A stretch of 64,000 nucleotides of DNA from Streptomyces spinosus (GTDB lineage Bacteria; Actinomycetota; Actinomycetes; Streptomycetales; Streptomycetaceae), in NCBI RefSeq assembly GCF_020400655.1, contig NZ_JAINRC010000015.1, forward strand, positions 62,001 through 126,000. The letters run 5' to 3'. The position numbers were made by a program, and so were the translations under genes. Under the pieces are notes generated by a model, which saw only the letters and a program-made list of their open reading frames with translations, ran no database searches and was not told the DNA's origin. This document shows positions 33,764-41,490 of the stretch, in pieces (position 1 is the first letter of the stretch; each line of letters begins with the position of its first letter).

Positions 33764-34397
33764 CGCGCCGCCGACGTGCCTGCCACACCGCGGCCCCCGC
33801 CAGGAGGGCGACCGCGCCCGCGCCGATCGGCAGACCAAGCGAGGGCCCGCCGTCGCTTGGTCTGCCGGTCTCGCCCCCGCTCCGCTTACCCCCGGCGGCG
33901 ACCTGCTCCCCGCACCCCTGCTCCGGATACCCGGCGATGGCGCACAGCAGCGCGTTGGTGTCGTACCGCAGGGGTTTCGCCACGGCGGCCAGCGCGTCCG
34001 CGGTGGTCGCGTCGGACGGCACCCGCGCGCAAGCCGTGCGGCGCGCGGGCGGGGTCTCGCCGGACGGCGCGTCCGGCCGCGTGCCGAAGTCGAGGACCAG
34101 GGCCACCCGCTTGGCGCCCGGCCGGGCCGGTGTGCCGGCGCAGACCGTGCCGAAGTCCGCCGTACCGCGCGGCCGGCTGGCGTCCGCCGAGTCCGCGCTC
34201 ACCGCGAACCGGAAGCCCTGGACCGCGCCGTCGTCGGGGCGGACGAAGGCCGGGCCCTGGGTCGCGTACGTCCAGTGGCCGCCGGTGCGCTCCCAGAAGG
34301 ACCAGTAGCGGTAGCCCGTGGCACCGGCCGGCCCGGCGGAGGCGAGGAGCAGCAGTGCGGCGACGAGCACCGGCACGGCACGGCGGACGGCGGTCAC
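33750..34397 (-). CDS. SCO2322-like secreted, membrane-anchored protein of the ECF operon
   Basis: This 215-residue protein starts at GTG 34397 (GTGA overlap with the upstream stop). A signal peptide (VLVAALLLLASAGPAGA) is followed by a beta-rich region GYRYWSFWERTGGHWTYATQ and GAVQGFRFAVSADSADASRP. There are cysteine pairs (TVCAG, TACAR, LLCAIAGYPEQGCGEQ) and a C-terminal anchor (LGLPIGAGAVALLAGAAVW) with a basic tail. NCBI names this family after S. coelicolor SCO2322. Its function is not known. Its place between an alpha/alpha-barrel protein and the ECF genes suggests a substrate-capture partner, perhaps equivalent to the beta domain of intrinsic factor (inference). Confidence 0.78.
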   Translation of the reverse strand: MTAVRRAVPVLVAALLLLASAGPAGATGYRYWSFWERTGGHWTYATQGPAFVRPDDGAVQGFRFAVSADSADASRPRGTADFGTVCAGTPARPGAKRVALVLDFGTRPDAPSGETPPARRTACARVPSDATTADALAAVAKPLRYDTNALLCAIAGYPEQGCGEQVAAGGKRSGGETGRPSDGGPSLGLPIGAGAVALLAGAAVWQARRRRDASG

Positions 34398-35596
34398 GGC
34401 TGCTGCTTCTTCCGGCCGCTGAGCAGGAAGCCGATGCCGATGCCGGCGACGAGGCCGACGCCGACGATCCACCAGACACCCGTGCCGGAGCCGTCGTCGG
34501 ACTTCTCCTCGTGCTTCGAGGCGGTGTCCATGTGCGGGGCGGGGCCGAGGGCGTTGAGGGAGCGGACCAGGCTGGTGCCGCCGAAGTCGCCCGGCTGCTC
34601 CCCGAGCGCGTGGGCGGCGAGGATCAGCTGGGCGTACGCGGCCGGGCCGTTCTGTGCCGCCCACGGCCCGGCGTCCTTCTCCAGCCAGGAGTAGGCCTTC
34701 CTCGCCGGCCCGGTCCGGCCGTCCGCGGCGAGCGCGACTACGGCGTCGGCGGTGTTGCCGAAGTCGGGCTGGTCCTCGGCGCCGGGCATGGCGGACTTGA
34801 GGTGGCCCGTCCCGGCGACGGCCGCGGCCAGGTAGGCGCCGGCGTTGTCGGCGACCTGGGTGCGGGTCGTGGCCTCGGCGCAGGTGTCGTGTGCCGGGGC
34901 CTTGCCGGCCCGCGCCACGAAGCCCTTGCCGAGGGCGCCCAGCAGGCCGGCGGCCGTCGCGTCCGCGTTGGCGAGCAGCTTGCCCTTCTTGTCCGCCTGG
35001 TAGGCGAGGGCGCCGCCGCCGTCCTGGTCGCAGGGGATGGACCAGGCGGGCAGGGCGTCGTAGGGGGACTTGCCGGACTTGTGCACGTCCGCCGGGTCGG
35101 TGCCGGCCGCGGTCAGCGCGCCGATGACGACGGAGGTGGAGTTGGTGTCGCTGGGGGCGCCGGGGTAGTAGCCCCAGCCGCCGTCCTCGTTCTGCACGGA
35201 CTTCAGCCAGTCCACGGCCTTGCCCACGGCGATGCCGTGCCCGTCGGCCGCGGCGAGGGCCTGGACGGCGGCGGCCGTGCTGTTGGTGTCGGCCCTGACC
35301 TTGTCGTCGCACGGCTTGGCGGGGGCGGCGCGGAAGGCGGCGAAGGAGCCGTTGGCGCACTGCTGGCCGGTGAGCCAGTCCACGGCCGCGGTGGCCGGCC
35401 GGTAACCGAGGGTCCGCTGGGCCAGCAGCGTCAGCGACTGCCGCCACACGCCGTCGTACGTCGGGTCCCCCTTGCCGTACAGCCCGGCCGGGACCGTCAC
35501 CTTCGGCGACGGGGACGGTTCGGCGGCCGTGGCGGGCGCGGCGGCGGCCAGCACACCTACGGCGGCGAGAGCCGCGGCACTGCGGCGGACGTTCAT
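34394..35596 (-). CDS. Surface-anchored alpha/alpha-barrel (prenyltransferase/squalene-oxidase repeat) protein, B12 operon
   Basis: This 400-residue protein starts at ATG 35596. The signal peptide ends at ATA-A (about residue 25), and a C-terminal helix (WWIVGVGLVAGIGIGFLLSG) with KKQQP anchors it. In between are terpenoid-cyclase-like repeats, for example AAVDWLTGQQCANGSF, SVQNEDGGWGYYPGAPSDTN, ADNAGAYLAAAVAGTGH and AYAQLILAAHALGEQ. An extracytoplasmic protein is unlikely to be a prenyl enzyme. The same fold forms the alpha domain of intrinsic factor and transcobalamin, and the gene lies directly downstream of a cobalamin riboswitch, so a B12-binding surface protein is the better hypothesis. 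It is the first gene of the operon. Confidence 0.8.
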   Translation of the reverse strand: MNVRRSAAALAAVGVLAAAAPATAAEPSPSPKVTVPAGLYGKGDPTYDGVWRQSLTLLAQRTLGYRPATAAVDWLTGQQCANGSFAAFRAAPAKPCDDKVRADTNSTAAAVQALAAADGHGIAVGKAVDWLKSVQNEDGGWGYYPGAPSDTNSTSVVIGALTAAGTDPADVHKSGKSPYDALPAWSIPCDQDGGGALAYQADKKGKLLANADATAAGLLGALGKGFVARAGKAPAHDTCAEATTRTQVADNAGAYLAAAVAGTGHLKSAMPGAEDQPDFGNTADAVVALAADGRTGPARKAYSWLEKDAGPWAAQNGPAAYAQLILAAHALGEQPGDFGGTSLVRSLNALGPAPHMDTASKHEEKSDDGSGTGVWWIVGVGLVAGIGIGFLLSGRKKQQP

Positions 35597-35639
35597 GGTC
35601 GGCGACTGCCTCTCCTGCGGGGAGCCGGGCAGCGCACGG

Positions 35640-35875
35640 GTGACACCCCGGGCGGCTCGGCTCCGTAGACCTCGACGGTGCCGTGCGCGGCGGGCCGCCG
35701 GCGCACGCGAGCCGGTCAACGTCCCGTCCGGGGCGGTCCGGCTCACCGCCGGGCTGGCGGCACACGGATGCCCCCGGCGCGGGCGCAGCCGAGAGCCGGG
35801 GGAGGGTCAGCGCCGGAATTGCACCGGCTTCCCCCCGTACGGGTGTGATGACGACCCGCGCCACTTTACCGGCCG
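35640..35875 (-). ncRNA. Cobalamin riboswitch controlling the ECF operon
   Basis: On the minus strand, 35834 to 35804 reads GGGAAGCCGGTG then CAATTCCGGCGCTGACCC. This is the conserved P3-P5 core of cobalamin riboswitches (GGGAA-x-CCGGTG, then A-x-TCCGG-x-GC-x-G-x-CCC). The usual CGCCACTGT block directly after the core is not evident, and I could not place the 3' CAGGAGACC-like box, so the outer boundaries are approximate and this may be a shortened or variant form. Near the start codon a GGAGAGG lies in a GC-rich context suited to translational control. Expression should fall when B12 is plentiful. Confidence 0.7.
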
Positions 35876-36192
35876 CCCCACGCGGGCCGAGGGGTGGCCG
35901 TACCCACACGGAAGGGGTGACCGGGGTCACGACCGGGCCGGGTGCGGGGAGAAGCGGCCACCGGGGCGCTGTGGAGCCGTCGTTGCCCGGGCCGCGAGGG
36001 TGCCGGGTCGCCGCCGCGAGGGCTGCGAGGGCGCTGTGCCGACCCCGCGCCGCGAGGACGACGACGGATGCCGCCGGCGCCGGCGCCGGGACGCCGGACC
36101 GGCGGACGAGGGTCGCACGCCCGGTGGCCGGCTCTCGCGTGGTGCCGGGGCGTGGGCGCGGGCGCGGGTCGCCTGGGCGGTCGGCCGTGGCC

Positions 36193-36343
36193 GGGTGTGC
36201 GGCTACGGGCCGCGGTCGGCTCGCGCGTGGTGCCGGGGTGTGGGCGTGCGTCGCCTGGGCGGGCGGCCGCGCCGGGTGTGCGGCTACGGGCCGTGACCGG
36301 GTGTGCGGCTACGGGCCGCGGCCGAGTGTGCGGCCACGGACCG
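36193..36343. repeat. Cluster of 20-bp direct repeats with 81- and 25-bp periods
   Basis: GGGTGTGCGGCTACGGGCCG occurs exactly at 36193-36212, 36274-36293 and 36299-36318. A diverged copy (GAGTGTGCGGCCACGGACCG) lies at 36324-36343. The first two copies sit in larger 81-bp units that also share a block containing CGCGTGGTGCCGGGG. The array lies in non-coding DNA. Slippage expansion or a protein-binding array are possible readings. Confidence 0.75.
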
Positions 36344-36767
36344 GCGGCGGCCCGCCGGCAGACGGGGCCAGGCGCGGGAAGGCGGACCCGTGCGTGGCGG
36401 CCGGTGCCGTGACGCGACGGGGCGGGACCGGCCGCCACGGCACCGTGCGGCCGGACCCGTGGGCCGAGTCCGCAGGTGTCCCCGCGCGCGGTGGCCAGAG
36501 GGTCCGCGGACCCGGTCGGGACACCGCCGACCGGGGCGGAGTCCCGGCGCGCCGCGTCGCCTTCCCGGTCCGGGCCGGCCGGCAGGTGCCCGTGCGGGCC
36601 CGGGAGCCGGGCGGCCGGGCGTACCGGATGCGCGGGCGGTGGTGATCCGCGCCGGCGGGAGGCCGCCGCACGTGTCCCGGCGGCCGGACGGCGAGGAGAC
36701 GGCGAGGAGGCGAGCGGGGCGCGCCGCGGTGGGCCGATGCCCCCGGGGAAGGCAGGCACGGAGACGC

Positions 36768-36801
36768 CCCGGGTGCCGCTCCCCCATAGGCGGCACCCGG
36801 G
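36768..36801. terminator. Perfect 12-bp-stem hairpin (terminator-like)
   Basis: CCCGGGTGCCGC (36768-36779) pairs perfectly with GCGGCACCCGGG (36790-36801) around ten bases. No T-run follows, as is common for Streptomyces terminators. It stands about 175 bp before the XRE operon and may insulate it. Confidence 0.55.
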
Positions 36802-36855
36802 ACGGGCCGGAATCTTGCTCTCCGTGCGGTGATCCTCACCCACCCCGCCCCTAAC

Positions 36856-36895
36856 TGTCAACGATAGCTGCCTAATTAGGCAGGGAGCGTTGTCA
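36856..36895. promoter_or_regulatory. 40-bp dyad, likely autoregulatory operator of the XRE/ImmA operon
   Basis: The centre is the perfect 16-bp palindrome CTGCCTAATTAGGCAG (36868-36883). Outer arms CAACG (36859-36863) and CGTTG (36888-36892) continue the symmetry around the same axis, and the flanking bases mirror each other at most positions. It is markedly AT-rich for this genome and lies 83-122 bp before the XRE start. A symmetric double operator for the encoded HTH protein is the natural reading. Confidence 0.65.
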
Positions 36896-36977
36896 CATCT
36901 GGTCGCCGAACGGGCGAACGGGTAGCCTCGCCGTCAGCCCAGCCACCGAACGGACGACACGCCCAGGGGGGACCTCG

Positions 36978-37571
36978 GTGAGTGACGCGTACGCCTCGCT
37001 GGCCGATGTCCTGGACCGGCTCGGCGAGTTGACCGGCCGGCCCGGCCGACTGCCGGAGGCCCTCGACGTGTCCGGTCTCTCCCACCGCACGGGCATCCCC
37101 GTCGGCGTCGTCGTCGACCTGCTCTCCGGCGGCCGCGCCCCCGAGACCTGCCTGGCCGAACGCGTGCGCCAGCGGCTCGACTTCATCCGGGAGACCCGGC
37201 GCCGGCCGGACGGCAAGCGGTACTCGCTTGACGAACTGGCCAGGATCGCCGGGACCAGCCGGCAGTGGCTCAGCGAGTGGCGCAAGAGCGGGATGCCGAG
37301 CCTGGAACACGCCGACCGGCTGCGCCGGTTCTTCCGGCTGCCCGCCGGCTTCTTCACGGCGGACGAGCCGGAGGCCCTGCACGAGGCGCTGCAACCGGTG
37401 CTGCAGAGCCTGGAGGCGGAGGCGGACCCGCTGCTGCGGCTGCGCGAGAGCGGGCTGGTACGACTGGCCGCCCGCGCCCCGCAGATGAACGCCCGGCAGC
37501 TCGCCACCCTCGCCGACCTGGCCGAGATGATCATCGCCTCCGAGCGGGCGGAGGACGCCGGGCGTGCGTGA
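36978..37571 (+). CDS. XRE-type helix-turn-helix regulator
   Basis: This 197-residue protein starts at GTG 36978, shortly after GGGGGGA. An N-terminal region (SLADVLDRLGELTGRPGRLP) is followed by the HTH SLDELARIAGTSRQWLSEWR near residues 80-100 and by HADRLRRFFRLPAGFFTADE, typical of XRE proteins that partner ImmA/IrrE proteases. The C-terminal helical half (LRESGLVRLAARAPQMNARQ) may dimerise. It overlaps the ImmA gene by 8 bp. It probably represses its own operon through the upstream dyad and may be inactivated by proteolysis, as known for ImmR-ImmA pairs. Confidence 0.82.
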   Translation: MSDAYASLADVLDRLGELTGRPGRLPEALDVSGLSHRTGIPVGVVVDLLSGGRAPETCLAERVRQRLDFIRETRRRPDGKRYSLDELARIAGTSRQWLSEWRKSGMPSLEHADRLRRFFRLPAGFFTADEPEALHEALQPVLQSLEAEADPLLRLRESGLVRLAARAPQMNARQLATLADLAEMIIASERAEDAGRA

Positions 37572-38196
37572 ACCGAGCGCCAAGGCCACGAAGCCGGCGC
37601 CGGCCTCGCGGCCGGCGTCCGCGCGGCCCCCGAGGCACTCCAGGTCCCCGAGGCGCTTCCTCGACCGGCTCGTGCGCGACACCGTGCGCACGCTCACCCC
37701 GCCGACCGGCCCGGAGGCGTTCCTGCACGCGCTGTGCGCCACGCTCAGCCCGCAGCTCGACCGCCCGGTCCGGCTGAGGTTCGTCGCCTTCCCGCCGGGC
37801 CTGGACGTCTCCGGGATCACCCTGGCCCGGGACGAGGACTACATCGTCGTGGTCGAGGACCGGGCCCCGGACCCGCACAAGTTCGTCATCGCCGGGCACG
37901 AGATCGGGCACATCCACTACGGCACACTGGACGTGCACTACCCGTCCGGCCTGCCCGCCGCCGCCCGCCGGCTGCTCGCCCGCGCCGAGGACGACGTCCC
38001 CTGGGACCGGGTGGTCGCCATGGCCGCCCGCTCGCCCGCCGCGGCGGCGGCCGAGGCCGAGTGGGAGGCCGAGGAGTGCGGGCTGCGCCTCGCCGCGAAG
38101 TTCTCCAAGGTCGTGGGGCCGGGCGCGGCCGGCCTGACCCAGGACACCCTCGTCGACCGGCTGTCGTCCTCGCTGGGCAACATCGGCGGCCCCTGA
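37564..38196 (+). CDS. ImmA/IrrE-type zinc metallopeptidase-like protein
   Basis: This 210-residue protein starts at GTG 37564, inside the end of the XRE gene. A basic, disordered N-terminus (30 residues) is followed by the gluzincin-like motif FVIAGHEIGHIHYG (H-E-x-x-H near residue 107) and a downstream Glu-rich helix (EAEWEAEECGLRLAAKFSKV) that can supply the third zinc ligand. This fits ImmA/IrrE proteases, which cleave XRE repressors. Databases sometimes label these proteins toxin components. TGATG overlap couples it to the membrane-protein gene. Confidence 0.82.
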   Translation: MREPSAKATKPAPASRPASARPPRHSRSPRRFLDRLVRDTVRTLTPPTGPEAFLHALCATLSPQLDRPVRLRFVAFPPGLDVSGITLARDEDYIVVVEDRAPDPHKFVIAGHEIGHIHYGTLDVHYPSGLPAAARRLLARAEDDVPWDRVVAMAARSPAAAAAEAEWEAEECGLRLAAKFSKVVGPGAAGLTQDTLVDRLSSSLGNIGGP

Positions 38197-39404
38197 TGCG
38201 CTGGGACATCGCCGGTTCCTTCGCCGCCTACGCCGTCCCGGCCGCCCTGCTCGCCGTCGCCTTCGTGATCAAGCTGCCGCTGCTGCGGCGGGCCTGGCGG
38301 GACCCGATCCTGCGGGCCACCGCCCTGCTGCTCGGCATCGGCGCGGTCTGCTTCGCCTCGCTGCCACCGGCCAACCTGCACCGCATCAACGTGCTGACCG
38401 GCATCCCCAACTTCGCCGGGCTCTGGGTCTACTCGCTGCTGACCGCGTACTGCGGCGCCTGTCTGTGGCTCATCATCACCTGGCGGGAGCCGCCGTCCGC
38501 CGTGCGCCGCCGGCGCACCCGCCTGGTCCGGGTGGCGTACACCGTCATCATCGTCGGCCTGTGGACGACGTTCCTGCTCGGCGACCACCGGGCGGAGCGC
38601 ACGCGCGACCTCGACACGTACTACGCCGGCACGCCCTGGATGCGCGAGTTCGTGCTGCTCTACCTCGTCGCCCACCTGGTGTCCGCGCTGGTCGCGGCCG
38701 GCATGCTGTGGGCCTGGTACCGGGAGGTCGAGGACACCTGGCTGCGCCGGGCGGTGATCTTCCTCCAGGTGGCCTACGCCCTCGGACTCCTCTTCGACGT
38801 CGCCAAGCTCGCGGCGATCGGCGCCCGCTGGAGCGGCCGGGACTGGGACTGGCTGTCGACGTACGCCGCCCCGCCGTTCGCCATCGCCGAGGCGGTCCTG
38901 GTGGCCGTCGGCTTCATCGCCGGGCAGGCCGGCCCGTGGGCGGCGGAGCACCGCAGGCTGGTGCGCACCCACCGGCGACTGAAACCGCTGTGGCAGGCCA
39001 TGCTGGCCGTGACCGCGCCGGCGGCGCCCGCGACCGGCCGGGTCAGCGGTGCCGCCCTCCGCCTGGAGCTGCGCCGGGCCGCCATCAACGACGGGCTGCT
39101 CAAGCTCGCCCCGCACCTGTCCCCGGCGCGGCGCGAGCGGACGCGGACGGCGGCGACGACGGCGGGCTACCCGCAGTCCGTGGCACGGGGCATCGCGGCC
39201 GCGGTGGACATCCTGGTCGCGTCGGACGTGCTGCACGCGCCCGACGGCGGCGCCCGGCCGCCGTCCGCCGGGCGGGCCGCTGCCGCCTTCGTCCCCGACA
39301 GCGAACTGGAGTCGGTCGCGCACGCGTTGCGGAACCACGCGGCGGCCATCGAACGGTTCCGCCGGCAGGCGGTCGCCTCGGAAGGTCTCACCTCACATGC
39401 CTGA
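38196..39404 (+). CDS. MAB_1171c-like (DUF6545-type) integral membrane protein
   Basis: This 402-residue protein starts at ATG 38196 (one-base overlap). Seven hydrophobic helices fill the first 250 residues (AVPAALLAVAFVIKLPLLRR, GLWVYSLLTAYCGACLWLII, VAYTVIIVGLWTTFLL, FVLLYLVAHLVSALVAAGML, VIFLQVAYALGLLFDVAKL and others). A cytoplasmic domain of about 140 residues follows (LRLELRRAAINDGLLKLAPH and VAHALRNHAAAIERFRRQA). This is the layout of the MAB_1171c family, found almost only next to XRE/ImmA genes in actinomycetes. The role is unknown, and a receptor-like seven-helix plus cytoplasmic output design is suggestive. It overlaps the next gene by 8 bp. Confidence 0.78.
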   Translation: MRWDIAGSFAAYAVPAALLAVAFVIKLPLLRRAWRDPILRATALLLGIGAVCFASLPPANLHRINVLTGIPNFAGLWVYSLLTAYCGACLWLIITWREPPSAVRRRRTRLVRVAYTVIIVGLWTTFLLGDHRAERTRDLDTYYAGTPWMREFVLLYLVAHLVSALVAAGMLWAWYREVEDTWLRRAVIFLQVAYALGLLFDVAKLAAIGARWSGRDWDWLSTYAAPPFAIAEAVLVAVGFIAGQAGPWAAEHRRLVRTHRRLKPLWQAMLAVTAPAAPATGRVSGAALRLELRRAAINDGLLKLAPHLSPARRERTRTAATTAGYPQSVARGIAAAVDILVASDVLHAPDGGARPPSAGRAAAAFVPDSELESVAHALRNHAAAIERFRRQAVASEGLTSHA

Positions 39405-40794
39405 CACACCCACCCGCCGCCGTACCGCGCTCGTCATCGGCGGCAGCACGGCCGGCATGCTCGCGGCGTCCGTGCTCGCCAGCCGCTTCCACGAGGTGAC
39501 GATCGTGGAGGCCGACCGGCTGCCCGAGGGGCCCGAGCCGCGCAAGGGCCTGCCCCAGGCGCGGCACGCCCATCTGCTGTGGTCCGGCGGGGTGGCCGCG
39601 CTGGAGGAGCTGCTGCCGGGCGTCACCGGGGAACTGACCGCCCGGGGCGCCGGGCTCATCGGGGTGATGCGGGACCTGGTCAGCAAGGCGCCCTCGGGGC
39701 AGTGGTTCCGGCGGTTCACCGACTCCCGGCACCACATGATCGTGTGCAGCCGGGACCTGCTGGACGCGGTGGTCCGCGCCGACGTCCTGGCCCGGCGCCG
39801 GATCACCCTGCGCGACGGGACCCGGGTGGCGGGCCTGGCCGGCGACCGCCACCGGGTGACCGGAGTCCACCTGCCCGGGGGCGGCACGCTCCACGCCGAC
39901 CTGGTGATCGACGCCGGCGGGCGCGGATCCCAGGCGGACAGCTGGCTGCGGACCCTCGGTCACGCGCCGGTCGAGGAACGGGTGGTCGACGCGGGCGTCG
40001 TCTACGCCAGCCGTGTCTACGCGGCCCCCGACGCCACGGCGGCGCTGCGCTACCCGGTGGTGAACGTGCAGGCCGACCCGCGCGAGGCGCCCGGCCGGGG
40101 CGGGGTCGTCGTACCGATCGAGGGCGACCGCTGGCTGGTCACGCTCTCCGGCACCCGGGGCGGTGAACCCTCCGCCGACCCGGACGCGTTCGAGCACTTC
40201 GCGCTGACCGGTCTGAAGGACCCGGTCATCGGCCGGCTCCTCGCGGGGGCGAAGCCGCTGACCGACCCGGTGACCACCCGCAGCACGGCCAACCGCCGGC
40301 GCTTGTACGAGAAGGCCGGGACGTGGCCGGAGGGCTTCGCCGTCCTCGGGGACGCCGTCGCCGGCTACAACCCGGTCTACGGCCACGGCCTGTCCGTCGC
40401 CGCGCAGAGCGCCATCGCCCTCGGCCGGACCCTCGACCGGTACGGCCCCACCGCCACCGGCACCGCCCGCCGGATCCAGCGCGCGGTGGCCCGGCCGGTG
40501 GACAACGCGTGGAACCTCGCGGTCGGCCAGGACGCCTGCTACCCCGGGGCCTCGCCCCAGCCACCGACCCGCGTCGAACGCCTCCTGACCGCCTACGTCG
40601 ACAAGGCCGTGGCCGCCGGCTCCGCCAACCCGCACGCCCTGCGCGGCCTGCTGGACGTCATGAGCCTGCGCACCCCGGCGGCCCGCCTGTTCGCCCCGGA
40701 CATGCTCTGGACCCTCACCTTCGGCCCCCGCAAGGCCCCCCTGCCGGGCCCGCCCCTGACCCGCGCGGAACGGGACGCGGCGGGGCTGGACTGA
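39397..40794 (+). CDS. FAD-dependent oxidoreductase / monooxygenase-like protein
   Basis: This 465-residue protein starts at ATG 39397, within the end of the membrane-protein gene. It has an N-terminal FAD-binding Rossmann (TALVIGGSTAGMLAASVLAS, then a ribose-binding Glu in TIVEAD), the conserved HLLWSGGVAALEELLPG, and the second FAD motif FAVLGDAVAGYNPVYGHGLS (G-D-A-x-x-x-x-x-P). These place it with geranylgeranyl-reductase/PHBH-like flavoproteins. It is the last gene of the coupled quartet. It may make or modify the small molecule that the seven-helix protein or the XRE regulator senses (inference). Confidence 0.85.
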   Translation: MPDTPTRRRTALVIGGSTAGMLAASVLASRFHEVTIVEADRLPEGPEPRKGLPQARHAHLLWSGGVAALEELLPGVTGELTARGAGLIGVMRDLVSKAPSGQWFRRFTDSRHHMIVCSRDLLDAVVRADVLARRRITLRDGTRVAGLAGDRHRVTGVHLPGGGTLHADLVIDAGGRGSQADSWLRTLGHAPVEERVVDAGVVYASRVYAAPDATAALRYPVVNVQADPREAPGRGGVVVPIEGDRWLVTLSGTRGGEPSADPDAFEHFALTGLKDPVIGRLLAGAKPLTDPVTTRSTANRRRLYEKAGTWPEGFAVLGDAVAGYNPVYGHGLSVAAQSAIALGRTLDRYGPTATGTARRIQRAVARPVDNAWNLAVGQDACYPGASPQPPTRVERLLTAYVDKAVAAGSANPHALRGLLDVMSLRTPAARLFAPDMLWTLTFGPRKAPLPGPPLTRAERDAAGLD

Positions 40795-40832
40795 ACCCGT
40801 GTCAGGACGGGCGGTACCTGTGCCTGGACCGC

Positions 40833-41291
40833 TCAGGAGAATTCGTGCAGCACCACCCAGTAGTCGTACTCCTCCACCGAGGCGGCGCACAGGTGGCGGC
40901 CGTCGGTCGAAACGGTCACGAACTCGGGGGAACCCGTCACCTCGGCAATGCGTGAGGGCAGATGCGTGCCGACGCTGTCCCTGACCCGTACCCAGCCGAT
41001 CTCACTGCCTCCCGGCACGGGAGGCAGGATCAGGAACTCGCCCTTGTCGTCGTAGAGGGACACGCTGGACGCGTGGAGGTGCCACGTCTCGTCCAGTGCG
41101 GCGGTGGCGCCCGGTGACGAGGCGGGGATGGTGGCGACCGGTTCGACCTCGACTCCGGTGACGGCGTAGAGGGCGGACCGCACGGGAGGTCCGCTCCGGA
41201 CCGCCTCCTCCACCACCTGGAGTCCGCAGCGCTCCAGGACGTCCCGCCACTCGGGCTTCCGCTCGTCCTGCGGTATCTCTGACTTCGGCAT
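40833..41291 (-). CDS. Hypothetical protein
   Basis: This 152-residue protein starts at ATG 41291 behind GGAGGGG. It is acidic, mixed alpha/beta and soluble: WRDVLERCGLQVVEEAVRSG, then HLHASSVSLYDDKGEFLILP and WVRVRDSVGTHLPSRIAEVT, ending YDYWVVLHEFS. I do not recognise the family. It is slightly less GC-rich than most of the window and stands next to two lower-GC genes in the same orientation, which suggests that it belongs to the same acquired patch. Confidence 0.65.
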   Translation of the reverse strand: MPKSEIPQDERKPEWRDVLERCGLQVVEEAVRSGPPVRSALYAVTGVEVEPVATIPASSPGATAALDETWHLHASSVSLYDDKGEFLILPPVPGGSEIGWVRVRDSVGTHLPSRIAEVTGSPEFVTVSTDGRHLCAASVEEYDYWVVLHEFS

Positions 41292-41490
41292 ACCCCTCCA
41301 TGCTTTCCGGGTAGCCCCGGATGCCGTCCGCCTGCTCGCCCGTGCGTTGTCCCAGCCGAAGCCGACGAGGTTCCGGGACCTGGGCGCTTCGAGGTCAGGG
41401 CGACCGGGTCGGGCAGTGCCGGCGAGGTGGTGGTCTGTTCGCAGAGACCGGTGCCGTCTCGTGTTCGCGGCGACGTAGTCGGAGTTCAGG

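Larger units (their letters stand above)
35876..36855. other. About 1 kb GC-rich interval without a credible gene
   Basis: All long frames here are Arg/Pro/Ala/Gly low-complexity on both strands, lack ribosome sites and resemble no family. The interval holds a cluster of direct repeats (36193-36343) and a perfect hairpin (36768-36801). It separates the B12 operon leader from the XRE/ImmA operon. Confidence 0.6.

Noticed and set aside
34394..35596. Annotation as a genuine prenyltransferase or squalene cyclase
   Set aside because: The protein is exported and membrane-anchored, lacks a DXDD-type catalytic motif that I can see, and sits in a B12 uptake operon. Only the fold is retained in the call.
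35866..36861. Overlapping long frames on both strands in the gene-free kilobase
   Set aside because: All are Arg/Pro/Gly/Ala low-complexity, without ribosome sites or consistent third-position pattern. They are partly created by the direct repeats.
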